64,000 bases of DNA from Sphingopyxis sp. USTB-05 (GCF_023822045.1 NZ_CP084712.1:3717001-3781000); one strand, 5' to 3'. Positions 49,514-58,962 are shown, counted from the stretch's first letter. Program-made: numbers and translations. Notes: a model not told the origin generated them from the sequence alone.

Positions 49514-52317
49514 TGGTGGCGTCGGTATCTGCGCTGACCAGTTCGTCGCAAGCGAGCAGCTATTATGAGGCCGACGACTATTATGCCGAGGGCGGGCTGT
49601 CGCCGTCCGAATGGCACGGCAAGGGCGCCGAGGAGCTTGGGCTGTCGGGTGATGTCGATCGCGACCGATTTCGGGAATTGCTCGACGGCAAGGTCGCGGG
49701 CCAGCAACTCGGCACGGTTCGGGACGGCCAGCTCGAACATCGGCCCGGCTGGGATGTGACACTCAGTGCGCCCAAGTCGGTGTCGATCATGGCCGAGGTC
49801 GCGGGCGACCGGCGGTTGATCGAAGCACATGGGCAGGCGGTGAAGACCGCGCTCGCGCATGTCGAGGCGCATATGGCCGCGACCCGTGTTCGGCATGGCG
49901 GCAGCGTAACGCGCGAGGCCACCGGCAATCTCGTTGTCGCCAGCTTCCAGCATGGGACGAGCCGAGCTCAGGATCCGCAGCTTCATACCCATAATGTCAT
50001 CATGAATGCGACGCAGGGCGAGGATGGATCGTGGCGCAGCCTCGAACCGCGCGCCATCTATCAGCTCCAGAAGCAGATCGGCGCCATCTACCGGCAGGAG
50101 CTGGCCTTGAAGGTTCGCGAACTCGGCTATGAGATTGCACCGGGCAAGGAGTCGATGTTCGAGATCAAGGGGGTCTCGGCCGACGTCATGGCGGCATTCA
50201 GTACGCGAAGCGCGGCGATCGAAGCAGCGCTCGGCGAACGGGGAACGACGCGGGAGGACGCCAGCGCCGCCGAAAAACACGTCGCCGCGCTCGACACGCG
50301 GCAGGCGAAGGTTGCAGCCGACCATGGCGCGCTTGTCGCCGACTGGCGCGAGACTTCCGACCGGGCGGGATTCGATGCCGAGGCCCAGCTCGCGTTGGTG
50401 CGCGCGGCCGAGGCTAGGGCCGCGAGCGGCGTTCATCTTCCCGATCCATCGATCGCCGATCGCGCCGTCGCCCATGCCGCCGACAAGCTTGGCGAGCGGC
50501 AGTCGGTGTTTGCGGTCGCGGCGCTCCACGAAGAAGCAGGGCGGGTTGGACTTGGGAAGGTCGGCTATGCCGAGATTGGCGAAGCGATAGGGCGGGCTGC
50601 GCAGGAGCGCGAGTTGGTCGACCGTACCTTCGTCGATCGGCGCGGTGCGACGTTTGCCGGGTTCACAACTCGCCAGAATATCGCGGCCGAGAAGACGCTG
50701 CTTCGGATCGAGACCCACGGACGCAGTGCGCTAGCGCCGATCGCCTCGCCGCTTGCCGCCGCCAAGGCGGTTGCGGCAGCGGCGGCGCAATCGGAGCGGT
50801 CCGGCTTTGGCTGGAACCATGACCAGAAGGCCGCGACCGAGCAGCTCCTTACCAGCCGCAATCGCATCACCGCAGTACAGGGCTATGCCGGGACCGCGAA
50901 GACCACGACGGTACTCGCCACCTTCGCGCGCGAGGCCGAAGCGCGGGGTGTGTCGGTGGTCGCGCTGGCGCCGACCGCATCGGCGGCTATGACACTCGGC
51001 GAAGCGCTTGGCGCCCGCGGCGATACGGTGGCGCGCCATTTGCTCGTGCCGGAAGATTCGGCGCACGGTCAGCCCGTCGCATGGATTGTCGATGAAGCTT
51101 CGCTGTTGTCCGCGCGCGATACGGCACGGCTGTTCGGCCTTGCCGAGCAGCATAATGCCCGCGTCATCCTGGTGGGTGATGTGAAGCAGCTCGGATCGGT
51201 CGAGGCCGGCGCGGCATTTGCGCAGCTCCAGACCGCCGGTATGGAAACCGCCACGCTCGGCGAGATCGTCCGGCAAACGAACGACGCGGCCAAGGAAGCC
51301 GTGTTGGCGTCGATCGAGGGCGATGCGAAGAAGGCGCTCGCCGCGCTCGATCGCGGCGGCGGCCAGATTGTGGAACATGAAGATCGCGCCGACCGTTTCG
51401 CGGCGATCGCCGACCGCTACGCAGGGCTCGGCAAGTCCGGCCGAGCTCGCACGCTCGTCATTGAGCCATCGCGTGAGGGGCGCGACACGCTGACGGCGGA
51501 CATTAGGGCGGCGCTGGTCAGGGCGGGCGCGCTTTCCGGTCCCGCCGTCGCCGTCGAAAGCCTCGTCAACAAGGGCCTCACCCGCGCCGAGGCGCGCGAT
51601 CCGATGAGTTACGATCGGGGCGATGTCGTTCGCTTCACCCGCGATTATGCCGACAAGGGCGTCATGCGGGGCGAAGCCTATCGTGTCGAAGCCGTCGATC
51701 CGGCGAAAGCCGCCATTGCGCTGAGGTCCGAGGATGGGCGCGAGGTCGACTGGCGGCTTCGCCAATGGGGTGCCGGCAAGGCGCAGGTGTTCGCGCCTCA
51801 GAATATGGACCTCAGGACTGGGGACAGCATCCGCTTTACCCGTAACGATCGCGAAGCCGGGCGGATCAATGGCGCGCGCGGCGAAGTCACCGCAATTGAC
51901 GAGCAGGCGCGGACGGCGACGGTGCTTGGCGCGCGCGGACAGGTGCAGACGCTCGACCTCGATGCCGCGCGCGACCGGCATATCGCCCACGCTTATGTCG
52001 ATACCGCTTTTGCCGCGCAGGGACGCACCGCCGATTATGTCATAATCCACGCCGACAGCAAGGCGACCAATCTGGTCGACCAGAAAAGCTTCTATGTCGG
52101 CATCTCGCGCGCAAAGGAGTCGGCGACGATCGTCACCGATGATCGTGCGAAACTGACCTCGGCGATCAACGAGCGCGCGGGGGCCGTCCAGACCGCGCTA
52201 TCGCGGGCACCCGTCGCGCAAGCCGGCATATCGCAAGCAGCCATCGCTGCGCCCGACAAGGCGATCAGCGCGGCGGTCTCGCAAGTCGCGACCTCGCTGC
52301 CCGGCATGGGGCTTTAG
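49513..52317 (+). CDS. MobF-family relaxase-helicase (TraI/TrwC-like)
   Basis: 934 residues. The N-terminal relaxase domain has two tyrosine pairs (17-18 and 23-24) as nick nucleophiles and a histidine cluster (His147, His158, His160 in QLHTHNVIMN). A superfamily I helicase follows: Walker A GYAGTAKTT near residue 457, AWIVDEASLL, VGDVKQLGS and the late motif DTAFAAQGRTADYVI. It nicks oriT, stays linked to the strand and unwinds it during transfer. Length and motifs are complete, shorter than F TraI because the extra C-terminal domains are missing. It forms one operon with the coupling protein. Confidence 0.95.
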   Translation: MVASVSALTSSSQASSYYEADDYYAEGGLSPSEWHGKGAEELGLSGDVDRDRFRELLDGKVAGQQLGTVRDGQLEHRPGWDVTLSAPKSVSIMAEVAGDRRLIEAHGQAVKTALAHVEAHMAATRVRHGGSVTREATGNLVVASFQHGTSRAQDPQLHTHNVIMNATQGEDGSWRSLEPRAIYQLQKQIGAIYRQELALKVRELGYEIAPGKESMFEIKGVSADVMAAFSTRSAAIEAALGERGTTREDASAAEKHVAALDTRQAKVAADHGALVADWRETSDRAGFDAEAQLALVRAAEARAASGVHLPDPSIADRAVAHAADKLGERQSVFAVAALHEEAGRVGLGKVGYAEIGEAIGRAAQERELVDRTFVDRRGATFAGFTTRQNIAAEKTLLRIETHGRSALAPIASPLAAAKAVAAAAAQSERSGFGWNHDQKAATEQLLTSRNRITAVQGYAGTAKTTTVLATFAREAEARGVSVVALAPTASAAMTLGEALGARGDTVARHLLVPEDSAHGQPVAWIVDEASLLSARDTARLFGLAEQHNARVILVGDVKQLGSVEAGAAFAQLQTAGMETATLGEIVRQTNDAAKEAVLASIEGDAKKALAALDRGGGQIVEHEDRADRFAAIADRYAGLGKSGRARTLVIEPSREGRDTLTADIRAALVRAGALSGPAVAVESLVNKGLTRAEARDPMSYDRGDVVRFTRDYADKGVMRGEAYRVEAVDPAKAAIALRSEDGREVDWRLRQWGAGKAQVFAPQNMDLRTGDSIRFTRNDREAGRINGARGEVTAIDEQARTATVLGARGQVQTLDLDAARDRHIAHAYVDTAFAAQGRTADYVIIHADSKATNLVDQKSFYVGISRAKESATIVTDDRAKLTSAINERAGAVQTALSRAPVAQAGISQAAIAAPDKAISAAVSQVATSLPGMGL

Positions 52318-52357
52318 CTCTTGCCAAAGCGCCCGATCTTCTCGAAGATTCCGCTAC

Positions 52358-53278
52358 ATGCGTAACGATCTCACCCATCTTCCCGCCGCCAAGCAGCGCG
52401 AGCTCGAACGGATCGTCGAGACGATCTTCGAGGAGTTTCGGGGCGCGACCGAGAATGCGACGGGACCGCGCAAAGGTGCGCGCATCCTCAAGATCATCCT
52501 GTTCGGCAGTCATGCGCGGGGCGACTGGGTGGAAGCGCCGCTGTCGGCGAACCAGTATAAATCCGATTATGACATCCTCGTCATCGTCAGTCAGAAGGAG
52601 ATGACGGACCGCGCCGCCTATTGGGCGGCCGCCGAGGAACGTCTCATTCGCGCCTACACGATCGAGAAGACGCTCCACACGCCGGTCAACTTCATCGTCC
52701 ACAGCTTGCACGAGGTGAATGACGGGCTCTCGCATGGCCGCGTTTTCTTCATGGAGGTCGTGAAAGACGGGATCGCGCTCTACGAAGCCGATGACCGAGA
52801 ATTGGCTACGCCGAAGCCAAAGACACCGGAACAGGCGTTGGAAGCCGCCAAGGAATATTTCAACGAGTGGCTGACCAGCGCCATGGATTTTTACGATCAG
52901 GCAAAACATGCGATGGAGCGCGGGCGTGGCAAGATCGCAGCCTTTGAACTTCATCAGGCGACCGAGCGCTTGTATTCCTGCGTCCTGCTGACGCTGACTC
53001 TCTACACGCCCTATAACCATAACATCGCGTTCCTGCGTTCGCTGGCTGAGGGGCTGGACCGCCGCCTCTACGTAGTATGGCCCGAGGCGACGCATCGCGA
53101 ACGCGCGATGTTCCAGAAGCTGAAAGAAGCGTACACGAAGGCAAGGTATTCAAAACATTACCGGATCAGCGAACAGGAACTCGCATGGCTCAGCGAACGC
53201 GTCGAAGAACTGGGCCGCATCGTCCACCAGGTCTGTTCGGACAAGATCGCCGAGCTTGAGGCTGCGGCGCGCCGATAG
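52358..53278 (+). CDS. Nucleotidyltransferase-HEPN fusion protein
   Basis: 306 residues. The N-terminal nucleotidyltransferase domain has IILFGSHARGDW (Gly50-Ser51) and SDYDILVIV (residues 69-77), with the metal-binding Asp pair intact. The C-terminal all-helical part (about 150-295) resembles HEPN, with FELHQATERLYSCVLL and KARYSKHYRIS. In two-gene HEPN-MNT toxin-antitoxin systems the MNT modifies the HEPN RNase to silence it; here both are in one chain. It sits 40 bp after the relaxase. A role in element stability or abortive defence is inferred; a non-toxic nucleotidyl transferase is possible. Confidence 0.82.
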   Translation: MRNDLTHLPAAKQRELERIVETIFEEFRGATENATGPRKGARILKIILFGSHARGDWVEAPLSANQYKSDYDILVIVSQKEMTDRAAYWAAAEERLIRAYTIEKTLHTPVNFIVHSLHEVNDGLSHGRVFFMEVVKDGIALYEADDRELATPKPKTPEQALEAAKEYFNEWLTSAMDFYDQAKHAMERGRGKIAAFELHQATERLYSCVLLTLTLYTPYNHNIAFLRSLAEGLDRRLYVVWPEATHRERAMFQKLKEAYTKARYSKHYRISEQELAWLSERVEELGRIVHQVCSDKIAELEAAARR

Positions 53279-53320
53279 GCGCTGGGGTCGGGCGACTTGC
53301 CGGAACTCCCGGATTCTGAC

Positions 53321-53369
53321 ATAATCCGTCTCACGGAATGGAACGACTGGCGGCCATTCCGGGGATTAT
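53321..53369 (+). promoter_or_regulatory. Nested perfect dyads upstream of the second nucleotidyltransferase gene
   Basis: The outer arms ATAATCC (53321-53327) and GGATTAT (53363-53369) enclose the inner arms CGGAATGG (53334-53341) and CCATTCCG (53354-53361). No T run follows. A bipartite operator or a structured leader for the nucleotidyltransferase/sigma pair is likely. The remainder of the 219-base gap shows nothing else. Confidence 0.5.
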
Positions 53370-53497
53370 CCTGCCAGGCATCATGTAGGTCCGGCCGCGT
53401 GTCGGACGGTTGCTGATCGCCGCTCTGGCGGCACCACAGCGAACACCGCTTGCCCATCCGCGCCCAATCGTGCGGACCGCCGCGGTGCGAGCTGCAA

Positions 53498-53989
53498 ATG
53501 ACACCCCCAACAACTGACGTTTACGCGCGCGAGGTCGTGATGGCGCGCGTCGGCCATCTCATCCGGCGCAAGCAGCGCGAAATCGAGCGCATCACCCGCA
53601 TTCTCCGCAGCCTGTTCGACCCCTCGCAAATCCAGGCGCCCGAGCCGGGATCGATCAAGCGGATCATCCTGATCGGTCCCTATGCAAGGCGATCTTGGTA
53701 CGAAGACAGCCGGACAATCGAATTTTCCGATTATGAATTTTGGGTCGTCGTCAATCACCCCCTTTTTACTGACGAACGCTGCTGGCGGAGGGCGCGAGAA
53801 ACCGTCGAACGGGAACTTGTAAATCGCTGCGCCGTCGACGTCGAAATCTATTGTAAGTCCGACGTTCGTACGGCCAGGGCGGAACGCGACACTTTCATTC
53901 TCGACCGGATCGAGGCCGGCATCACCCTTTACCGCGCTTCGCGGGATGCACCTCTGCCCTCTGTCGGACGTCGGGGGGGCCGACCATGA
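53498..53989 (+). CDS. Stand-alone nucleotidyltransferase-fold protein with altered active site
   Basis: 163 residues from ATG 53498. The fold signature is visible as IILIGPYARRSW and FSDYEFWVVV, but the canonical Gly-Ser is Gly60-Pro61 and the usual DxD is Asp78-x-Glu80. It therefore resembles the N-terminal half of the preceding fusion protein, probably a diverged paralogue with reduced or changed catalysis. It overlaps the ECF sigma gene by 4 bases (ATGA), which ties the two products together. It could act as a regulator or antidote; this is inference. Confidence 0.72.
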   Translation: MTPPTTDVYAREVVMARVGHLIRRKQREIERITRILRSLFDPSQIQAPEPGSIKRIILIGPYARRSWYEDSRTIEFSDYEFWVVVNHPLFTDERCWRRARETVERELVNRCAVDVEIYCKSDVRTARAERDTFILDRIEAGITLYRASRDAPLPSVGRRGGRP

Positions 53990-54498
53990 CTGCCCCCGGT
54001 CCGTTCGCTTCGTTCGACGAATTCTACCGCTGCGAGAATCGGCAGCTGTTCCACTTCTTCAGGCGTCGCGTGGGGCGTGAGGAAGCCTCTGACCTCACGC
54101 AAGAAGCATTCACGCGCATGTTGCGGACCGGCGCATTCGAGCGGGTCGAGAATCCGCGTGCCTATCTCTTCCGCGCTGCTCACAATCTAGTGATCGAGCG
54201 CGCACGCCAGAGCAAACGCAAGGGAAAGGGATTATTCCCGTTCGATGAACATCGTGATGGGCCAGCCGGCCCAGAACAGACGTTGGCCATAGAAGCATCG
54301 GATTTGCGGCGAGGTTTACGACGCGCAATTCTTTCAATGCCGCGTCGCACGCGGCGCATATTTCTGATGCACCGGTTGCGGCGCCAGACTTACCGGGAGA
54401 TCGCCGAAGAAATGGGCATTCGCGAACAGGGTGTCGAATACCACATGATGCGCGCGCTCTCGCGATGTCGGAAGGCGGTAGCGTTTCAACGGTGGTAG
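53986..54498 (+). CDS. ECF sigma factor (FecI-like), no anti-sigma beside it
   Basis: 170 residues. Region 2 (FDEFYRCENRQLFHFFRRRV, EEASDLTQEAFTRML, NPRAYLFRAAHNLVIERARQ) and region 4 (RRTRRIFLMHRLRRQTYREI, EEMGIREQGVEYHMMRAL) are complete. FecI-type factors normally pair with a FecR anti-sigma and a TonB receptor. Neither is next to this gene, which is instead coupled to the nucleotidyltransferase by a 4-base overlap. It may switch on transfer or cargo genes of the element. Downstream, 189 bases hold no gene. Confidence 0.87.
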   Translation: MTAPGPFASFDEFYRCENRQLFHFFRRRVGREEASDLTQEAFTRMLRTGAFERVENPRAYLFRAAHNLVIERARQSKRKGKGLFPFDEHRDGPAGPEQTLAIEASDLRRGLRRAILSMPRRTRRIFLMHRLRRQTYREIAEEMGIREQGVEYHMMRALSRCRKAVAFQRW

Positions 54499-54687
54499 CC
54501 GTGACGGCGGCGCCGCGCCCCATGCCGGGAGATACACCATTGCCATCTGTCCGAAAAGAGCACCCGATCCGCGCCGTATGACAACGCCTTCGCGGCTCAA
54601 CCCGCACCGTCACATAACGGGCGTGACCAGCGCGCGTCGTGCGGGAGGACGGGAACGTCTCCCCCTACGATCCGCGCTCTGATCGAT

Positions 54688-56046
54688 TTAATCGCGGTTC
54701 AATCGTGCTGGTCTGCCCCATTTTCGTAGCACATCCGCGATATGGCTCGTCAGTCCAACGTCCCCTATGACGTTGACGCCGGCGTTGTCCGGTACTTGCT
54801 CAAGAAGCAGCCGAAGCGCTGGCAGTCCTGCAGCTACCTCGAAGTCGATCCACTCCTCGGCATCGCCTTCAACGAGCGCGTGCAGGCTCGTTTGCGTCGC
54901 GCCCACGTGGAGCTGCACGACCCACGGCTGGTTGCCGTCGTGGACCCATTCGATCCGCACCGGACCAAGCGCGGCGCTCAGCCTCGCATGCAACCGAACG
55001 ACATCCTCGACGATCGCCTCGGGTAGTTCTTCCGGCAGGCTTTCGCCAAGCATCAGGCTGTCGCCAGCGCCGGCCTTGCCTTCGATGAACACCATATCGT
55101 CGGCGCCGACAAGCGCCGCGCCAGACCATAGGGGGGGCACGCCCTCTTGCGCCAGAACGGAGGCGATCTGGCTGGCGTCAGGATCCTCCTCGGCGAGAAG
55201 GGCGAACGGATCGCGCCAGCCGCGCGCGGTGGTGAACAGCCCCGGTTGGGGTTCACGCGGACATGTGCGGATCCAGCGTTCGCCCGATCCGGTCGGACGC
55301 CCGAAAGTGAAAGGCGCGACACGGCGCGCGACGACGCTGGTCGAAGGCACGGGCGCGTCAAACCAGTTCGCCGCCAGCAGTCCGAACGCCTTGTCGCCGA
55401 TATGCCGGCTAAATCGGTTGGGCCAGCGCGGTACCGGTGCGGTGCGGGCGCCCGCGTCGGCTTCGATTTCCCATAGGAGCACGTTGGTCTGGCGCCAGCC
55501 GCGCGGACCAGGGTGGATGCTGAATTCGACTCGGTCGCGCGCGTCTCCGGGAATGTCCGGCGCGAAACCATAAACCTGTTCGAGGATGGCCAAGCCCATG
55601 TCGCGTGGCAGTGAGGCGATGTCGGGCTTTTCGACCGCGCGCGGGGTGTCATCCGGCGCGAACTCAATGATGGCGTCGTGCGCGACCCCTGAAACCCCGC
55701 CATCGCCGACGTCGATCGTCTCGTTGAGAATGAGATGAAGGCCTTCGGCGGCGAGCCGCTCCATATGAAGAAGCACATCCTCGACCCGCGTCAGGCCGTA
55801 AACAAATTCGCGGCTGCGCGGATCATCTGGAAGGTAGCTGCGGATATTCACCCGGCCGTCCTGGCTCGCCAAGAGAAGCGCGCCCGCCGCTTCCGCGATG
55901 CTGACGAACTCCGCGTTTGCGTCGCGGCCGATGAGTCGCGAATAACTTTGTCGGAGTTCTCCCTCCTCCGGGCGCCAAGCGATGAACTGCGCGACATTTC
56001 CGATCCCGGCGAGCCGGTCGAGAGCCTTGTCTTTGTGAAGTGTCAT
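54688..56046 (-). CDS. PEP-synthase/PPDK nucleotide-binding-like protein
   Basis: 452 residues from ATG 56046 (MTLHKDKALDRL); the frame extends to 56169 without a ribosome site. The family is not certain. The segment LGPVRIEWVHDGNQPWVVQL near residue 375 looks like the IEW...LQ motif closing the PEP/pyruvate-binding domain of PEP synthase and PPDK. AIVEDVVRLHARLSAAL before it also fits. The His phosphotransfer and PEP domains are absent, so it would be a stand-alone ATP-grasp-like piece. It is divergent from the two membrane-protein genes, 210 bp apart. A defence or modification role is inferred from location only. Confidence 0.55.
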   Translation of the reverse strand: MTLHKDKALDRLAGIGNVAQFIAWRPEEGELRQSYSRLIGRDANAEFVSIAEAAGALLLASQDGRVNIRSYLPDDPRSREFVYGLTRVEDVLLHMERLAAEGLHLILNETIDVGDGGVSGVAHDAIIEFAPDDTPRAVEKPDIASLPRDMGLAILEQVYGFAPDIPGDARDRVEFSIHPGPRGWRQTNVLLWEIEADAGARTAPVPRWPNRFSRHIGDKAFGLLAANWFDAPVPSTSVVARRVAPFTFGRPTGSGERWIRTCPREPQPGLFTTARGWRDPFALLAEEDPDASQIASVLAQEGVPPLWSGAALVGADDMVFIEGKAGAGDSLMLGESLPEELPEAIVEDVVRLHARLSAALGPVRIEWVHDGNQPWVVQLHVGATQTSLHALVEGDAEEWIDFEVAAGLPALRLLLEQVPDNAGVNVIGDVGLTSHIADVLRKWGRPARLNRD

Positions 56047-56256
56047 ATCCGTCCGGTTTGAGATGTGCGTGTCATATGTAGCCGCATTGGCCTGAAATGC
56101 GCCAGCCCTAGTAGCGGCGTAATGGGTGGCGATTATGGTTCTCAAGCCAATTTGAACAAGCTGATCCATATTGGAGCAAGTGCCAACGCGCGATTGCGGG
56201 CGGAAAATAGCCGCGCTATTGCCATTGGCAACAACAATGAGTACATTAGGGGAACG

Positions 56257-56529
56257 ATGACAGGCCTTTTGCTAACCCTGTTCGTGATCGGGATGAGCTA
56301 TCTCGCGGCACGCCTCATCAACGCGCTTCGGCATGTGCTCGCGGGCGGCGTCGATCAGACGGAGGAGTTTCTTCGTTCGGGCGTGACTTTCTCGGGACTC
56401 TGGAAAGGCGATGTGCCGGAACAGGAGAGCGGGTCACTGATCACGGTGCGCGAGGGCATTCGCCTTTCCACGAAAAAGGGAAAGGTGAAACTCGTCCCCA
56501 CCTCTACCATCTCGCGCGACCTTTACTGA
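56257..56529 (+). CDS. Small membrane protein
   Basis: 90 residues from ATG 56257, which follows AGGGGAACG. One N-terminal membrane helix (LLLTLFVIGMSYLAARLINAL) precedes a short basic soluble tail. In-frame upstream ATGs at 56122 and 56065 exist, but the intervening codons lose the strong GC third-position bias and lack a ribosome site. It lies 10 bp ahead of the four-helix membrane protein, so they are probably co-expressed and may form one complex. No family recognised. Confidence 0.6.
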   Translation: MTGLLLTLFVIGMSYLAARLINALRHVLAGGVDQTEEFLRSGVTFSGLWKGDVPEQESGSLITVREGIRLSTKKGKVKLVPTSTISRDLY

Positions 56530-56539
56530 TCCATCCATC

Positions 56540-58084
56540 ATGGTCGACACCGCTTGGGCGACAAGTGATCTGTCCTTCGCCGGATGGGTCCCCAATGTCG
56601 GCAGCCACCTCTCCTTCAGTCTGATCGGCTCGCGCGCCGGCGGCGGCGTCAGCCGTTTCTCGCTCCGCGTACGAAAGCCCGGGCGGATTGCCCGTTTGGT
56701 ATGCGCGTTCCAGAAGCGCGTGATCGACGATTTTCTGCTTCCGCCCTCGATCGTCAAATTCTGCTATCCGGATATCGAGCATCATTGGTTGTTGCTCGGT
56801 GAGACCGAAACCATCGAGGTCGCCCAAGCGGTTGATTGCGCAACCGACGGTGTTGAAAATGCCACGATCCAGACCGCGCCCGACGAACAGGGGGTCTTGA
56901 TCGGAACGATTTACGCGGTGCCATATGAGGAGGATGGTGACGAGCGCAAAGCGCAGAAGGCCGCGCTCGCGGCAATTCGGGCGCGTATCGACCAAGCCGT
57001 GCGCCGAGGCGACGGCGAGGCCGCGATCGCCGACATCCGGGAACGCATTCTAGCGGCCAGCGACGGTGTCAGGGCCGTGCGGTACGCCTTGATGCGCACG
57101 GGCGAGGTTCGCGTCTGGTTCGACGAACGTCTGGAGGGCTTCGACGATCACCAGCATGAGCATTTCGCGCGGCAGGCCTATTTCTTCATCAAGGATATGA
57201 CCCACCGGCACGTTCACCATCATCCATCCGAGGACCAGATCACCCCGCTGGTTCGCTTCGAGACCGATGACAGCGAGACGAGGCGGCGGTGTGAAATTGG
57301 ATGGCGCCGCGAAACCGTTTGGAACCTGACGCGCTTCAGCGAAAAGCGAATGGGAAATTCACGGCTCAACGAGATGCGCGAGGCGGTGGGCATGCTCGCT
57401 TACGCCGACGCCTTTCAGAAAAGCCTTCTCGATCATGTCCGGGATCCGGACGACCCGCTCAAATATGTCCCCAACAGTTCGGTCTACGGATATGATTTCG
57501 CCCATATCCGGGCATCGACGCAGGTGCGCATCGATCAGACTGCGGCCACGCGGACCGCCACCGGGCAACTTTTGATTGCGATCTTCGCCGGAGCGCTCGC
57601 CTCGCTCTCCCTTCTGACCGGCCTAGTTACCGCTTTCAACATGAGGCTACGCGACGCGAAAGCCCCGAACCTGGTCGATATCGAACTGACGGAATGGCTG
57701 CTGCGCTGGGGCGCCGCGCATCCTATCTCGACCGTCACCATATCGGGCATGATCCTCTACACGATATTCGCGCTATTCTTGTCTGACGTGCTCTTCAACA
57801 AGCCGAACCGCCCAGCTCAAGGTCTCAGGGGATTGATGCTAAGCCAGGCAATCCGGCTTCGTCTGTCGTCGCGGCGTGCTCATCAGCTTCTCATCGCGGC
57901 CTATGTCGTCGTCTTCGCGCTCGGCTTTCTTCTGGCCTGGGGCGGGATAAGCTATGTCACAAGCGGTCAGGCGGCCGCGCATGTCATGATGATATGGGAG
58001 GGCGTCGTCGCGTTCGCCTACGGGATTGGTCCAGCGCTCGCCAATTTTTTCGGCTGCGGCTGCGTAACCGTCGCCGCTTCCTGA
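56540..58084 (+). CDS. Large protein with cytosolic N-terminal domain and four C-terminal membrane helices
   Basis: 514 residues, not recognised. The N-terminal ~340 residues are soluble: a beta-rich start, a charged helical region (ERKAQKAALAAIRARIDQAV), and a His-rich DMTHRHVHHHPSEDQ. Four hydrophobic helices follow at about 347-370, 395-420, 450-475 and 483-510. The last has the odd GCGCVTV end. A large cytosolic sensor domain on a small membrane bundle recalls membrane effectors of defence systems, but no family motif supports that. It ends 3 bp from the convergent deoxyribosyltransferase-like gene. Confidence 0.7.
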   Translation: MVDTAWATSDLSFAGWVPNVGSHLSFSLIGSRAGGGVSRFSLRVRKPGRIARLVCAFQKRVIDDFLLPPSIVKFCYPDIEHHWLLLGETETIEVAQAVDCATDGVENATIQTAPDEQGVLIGTIYAVPYEEDGDERKAQKAALAAIRARIDQAVRRGDGEAAIADIRERILAASDGVRAVRYALMRTGEVRVWFDERLEGFDDHQHEHFARQAYFFIKDMTHRHVHHHPSEDQITPLVRFETDDSETRRRCEIGWRRETVWNLTRFSEKRMGNSRLNEMREAVGMLAYADAFQKSLLDHVRDPDDPLKYVPNSSVYGYDFAHIRASTQVRIDQTAATRTATGQLLIAIFAGALASLSLLTGLVTAFNMRLRDAKAPNLVDIELTEWLLRWGAAHPISTVTISGMILYTIFALFLSDVLFNKPNRPAQGLRGLMLSQAIRLRLSSRRAHQLLIAAYVVVFALGFLLAWGGISYVTSGQAAAHVMMIWEGVVAFAYGIGPALANFFGCGCVTVAAS

Positions 58085-58087
58085 CAT

Positions 58088-58681
58088 TTACGCGGAGTGC
58101 GGGAGGACGTGCCCCGGGGCGACCCGTTCGAGGACCGCGCGAAGCCGATTCCGCAGTGGCAGCAGCGCTGGCGTCCGCGCGCCCCGGACTCCCAAATCCT
58201 CAATAGCGGCCGCGAGCATCGCGAACCCAGTGCCGGTTGCTAGGGCGTTGCCCTCGATGTCGAAGGCCGGAAGGCTGTGAATGAGCGCCCGTTCAAACTC
58301 GAGCGCGCAGCCAATGCTATATTCCCAGCCGGGCATGAAATAGATATCTGCCGCGTGGCGTTCTATCAGAGTCGTCCAGAGCGTCAGATAATCATCCTGT
58401 GACCATTCGCGCACGCTAAGACTGGCGGGCTCAACCACAAGTCGAGGGGATCCGGCTCGAAGCTTGCGCGCGGCCGCTAGGATGGCGGCCGAATTGTCTG
58501 CGATCACGCGCGCTCGGTCATAATCTTCGCCTTCATGCTCGAGCGCGGCAGCCCAGCGCGGCCCAGTGGTGATCGGACCGCTGAGATAGCTGATCCGGGC
58601 GTCTCCGAGCACGCAGAGCCACGCCGACAGGATCAAGGCGTGATCCCGCTTCGCGTCATGGCCGTTTGTGTCGTTGCTCAT
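58088..58681 (-). CDS. Nucleoside 2-deoxyribosyltransferase-like (DUF4406-like) protein
   Basis: 197 residues from ATG 58681. YLSGPITTGPRW near the start, LVVEPASLSVREWSQDDY in the middle, and the block IYFMPGWEYSIGCALEFERAL resemble the nucleoside 2-deoxyribosyltransferase/DUF4406 fold, in which the SGP loop binds phosphate or sugar and the GWxxSxGCxxE stretch carries the active Glu. Such folds cleave N-glycosidic bonds of nucleosides or nucleotides and also occur in phage-defence effectors. About 60 residues beyond the core are unassigned. The 281-base gap to the McrC-like gene shows no other gene. Confidence 0.7.
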   Translation of the reverse strand: MSNDTNGHDAKRDHALILSAWLCVLGDARISYLSGPITTGPRWAAALEHEGEDYDRARVIADNSAAILAAARKLRAGSPRLVVEPASLSVREWSQDDYLTLWTTLIERHAADIYFMPGWEYSIGCALEFERALIHSLPAFDIEGNALATGTGFAMLAAAIEDLGVRGARTPALLPLRNRLRAVLERVAPGHVLPHSA

Positions 58682-58962
58682 ACCGCTTTCGCCCCTGAAT
58701 TCCTCGAACTCCTTCTCTGCCAGCGCGCAGGGCGCTTGACCACAGACAATATGCCACGCCGGACCTCGCAATGCGGGAGGGCGGCGAGCTGCCTTAGAGG
58801 TGCCATTCGCCGCGTTTCAAGGCAGCTAAGCTCAGCCGAAAAGTCGATCTATATCGTTAGAACGGCCGCAACGTGGTAGTTCGGCCGCTTAGGTGTCACA
58901 TTATGCGAGCCTTGGCCCGCTGCAGGAAAGAGGAAGCCGATTGCGTTGATGGCAGAGATACC

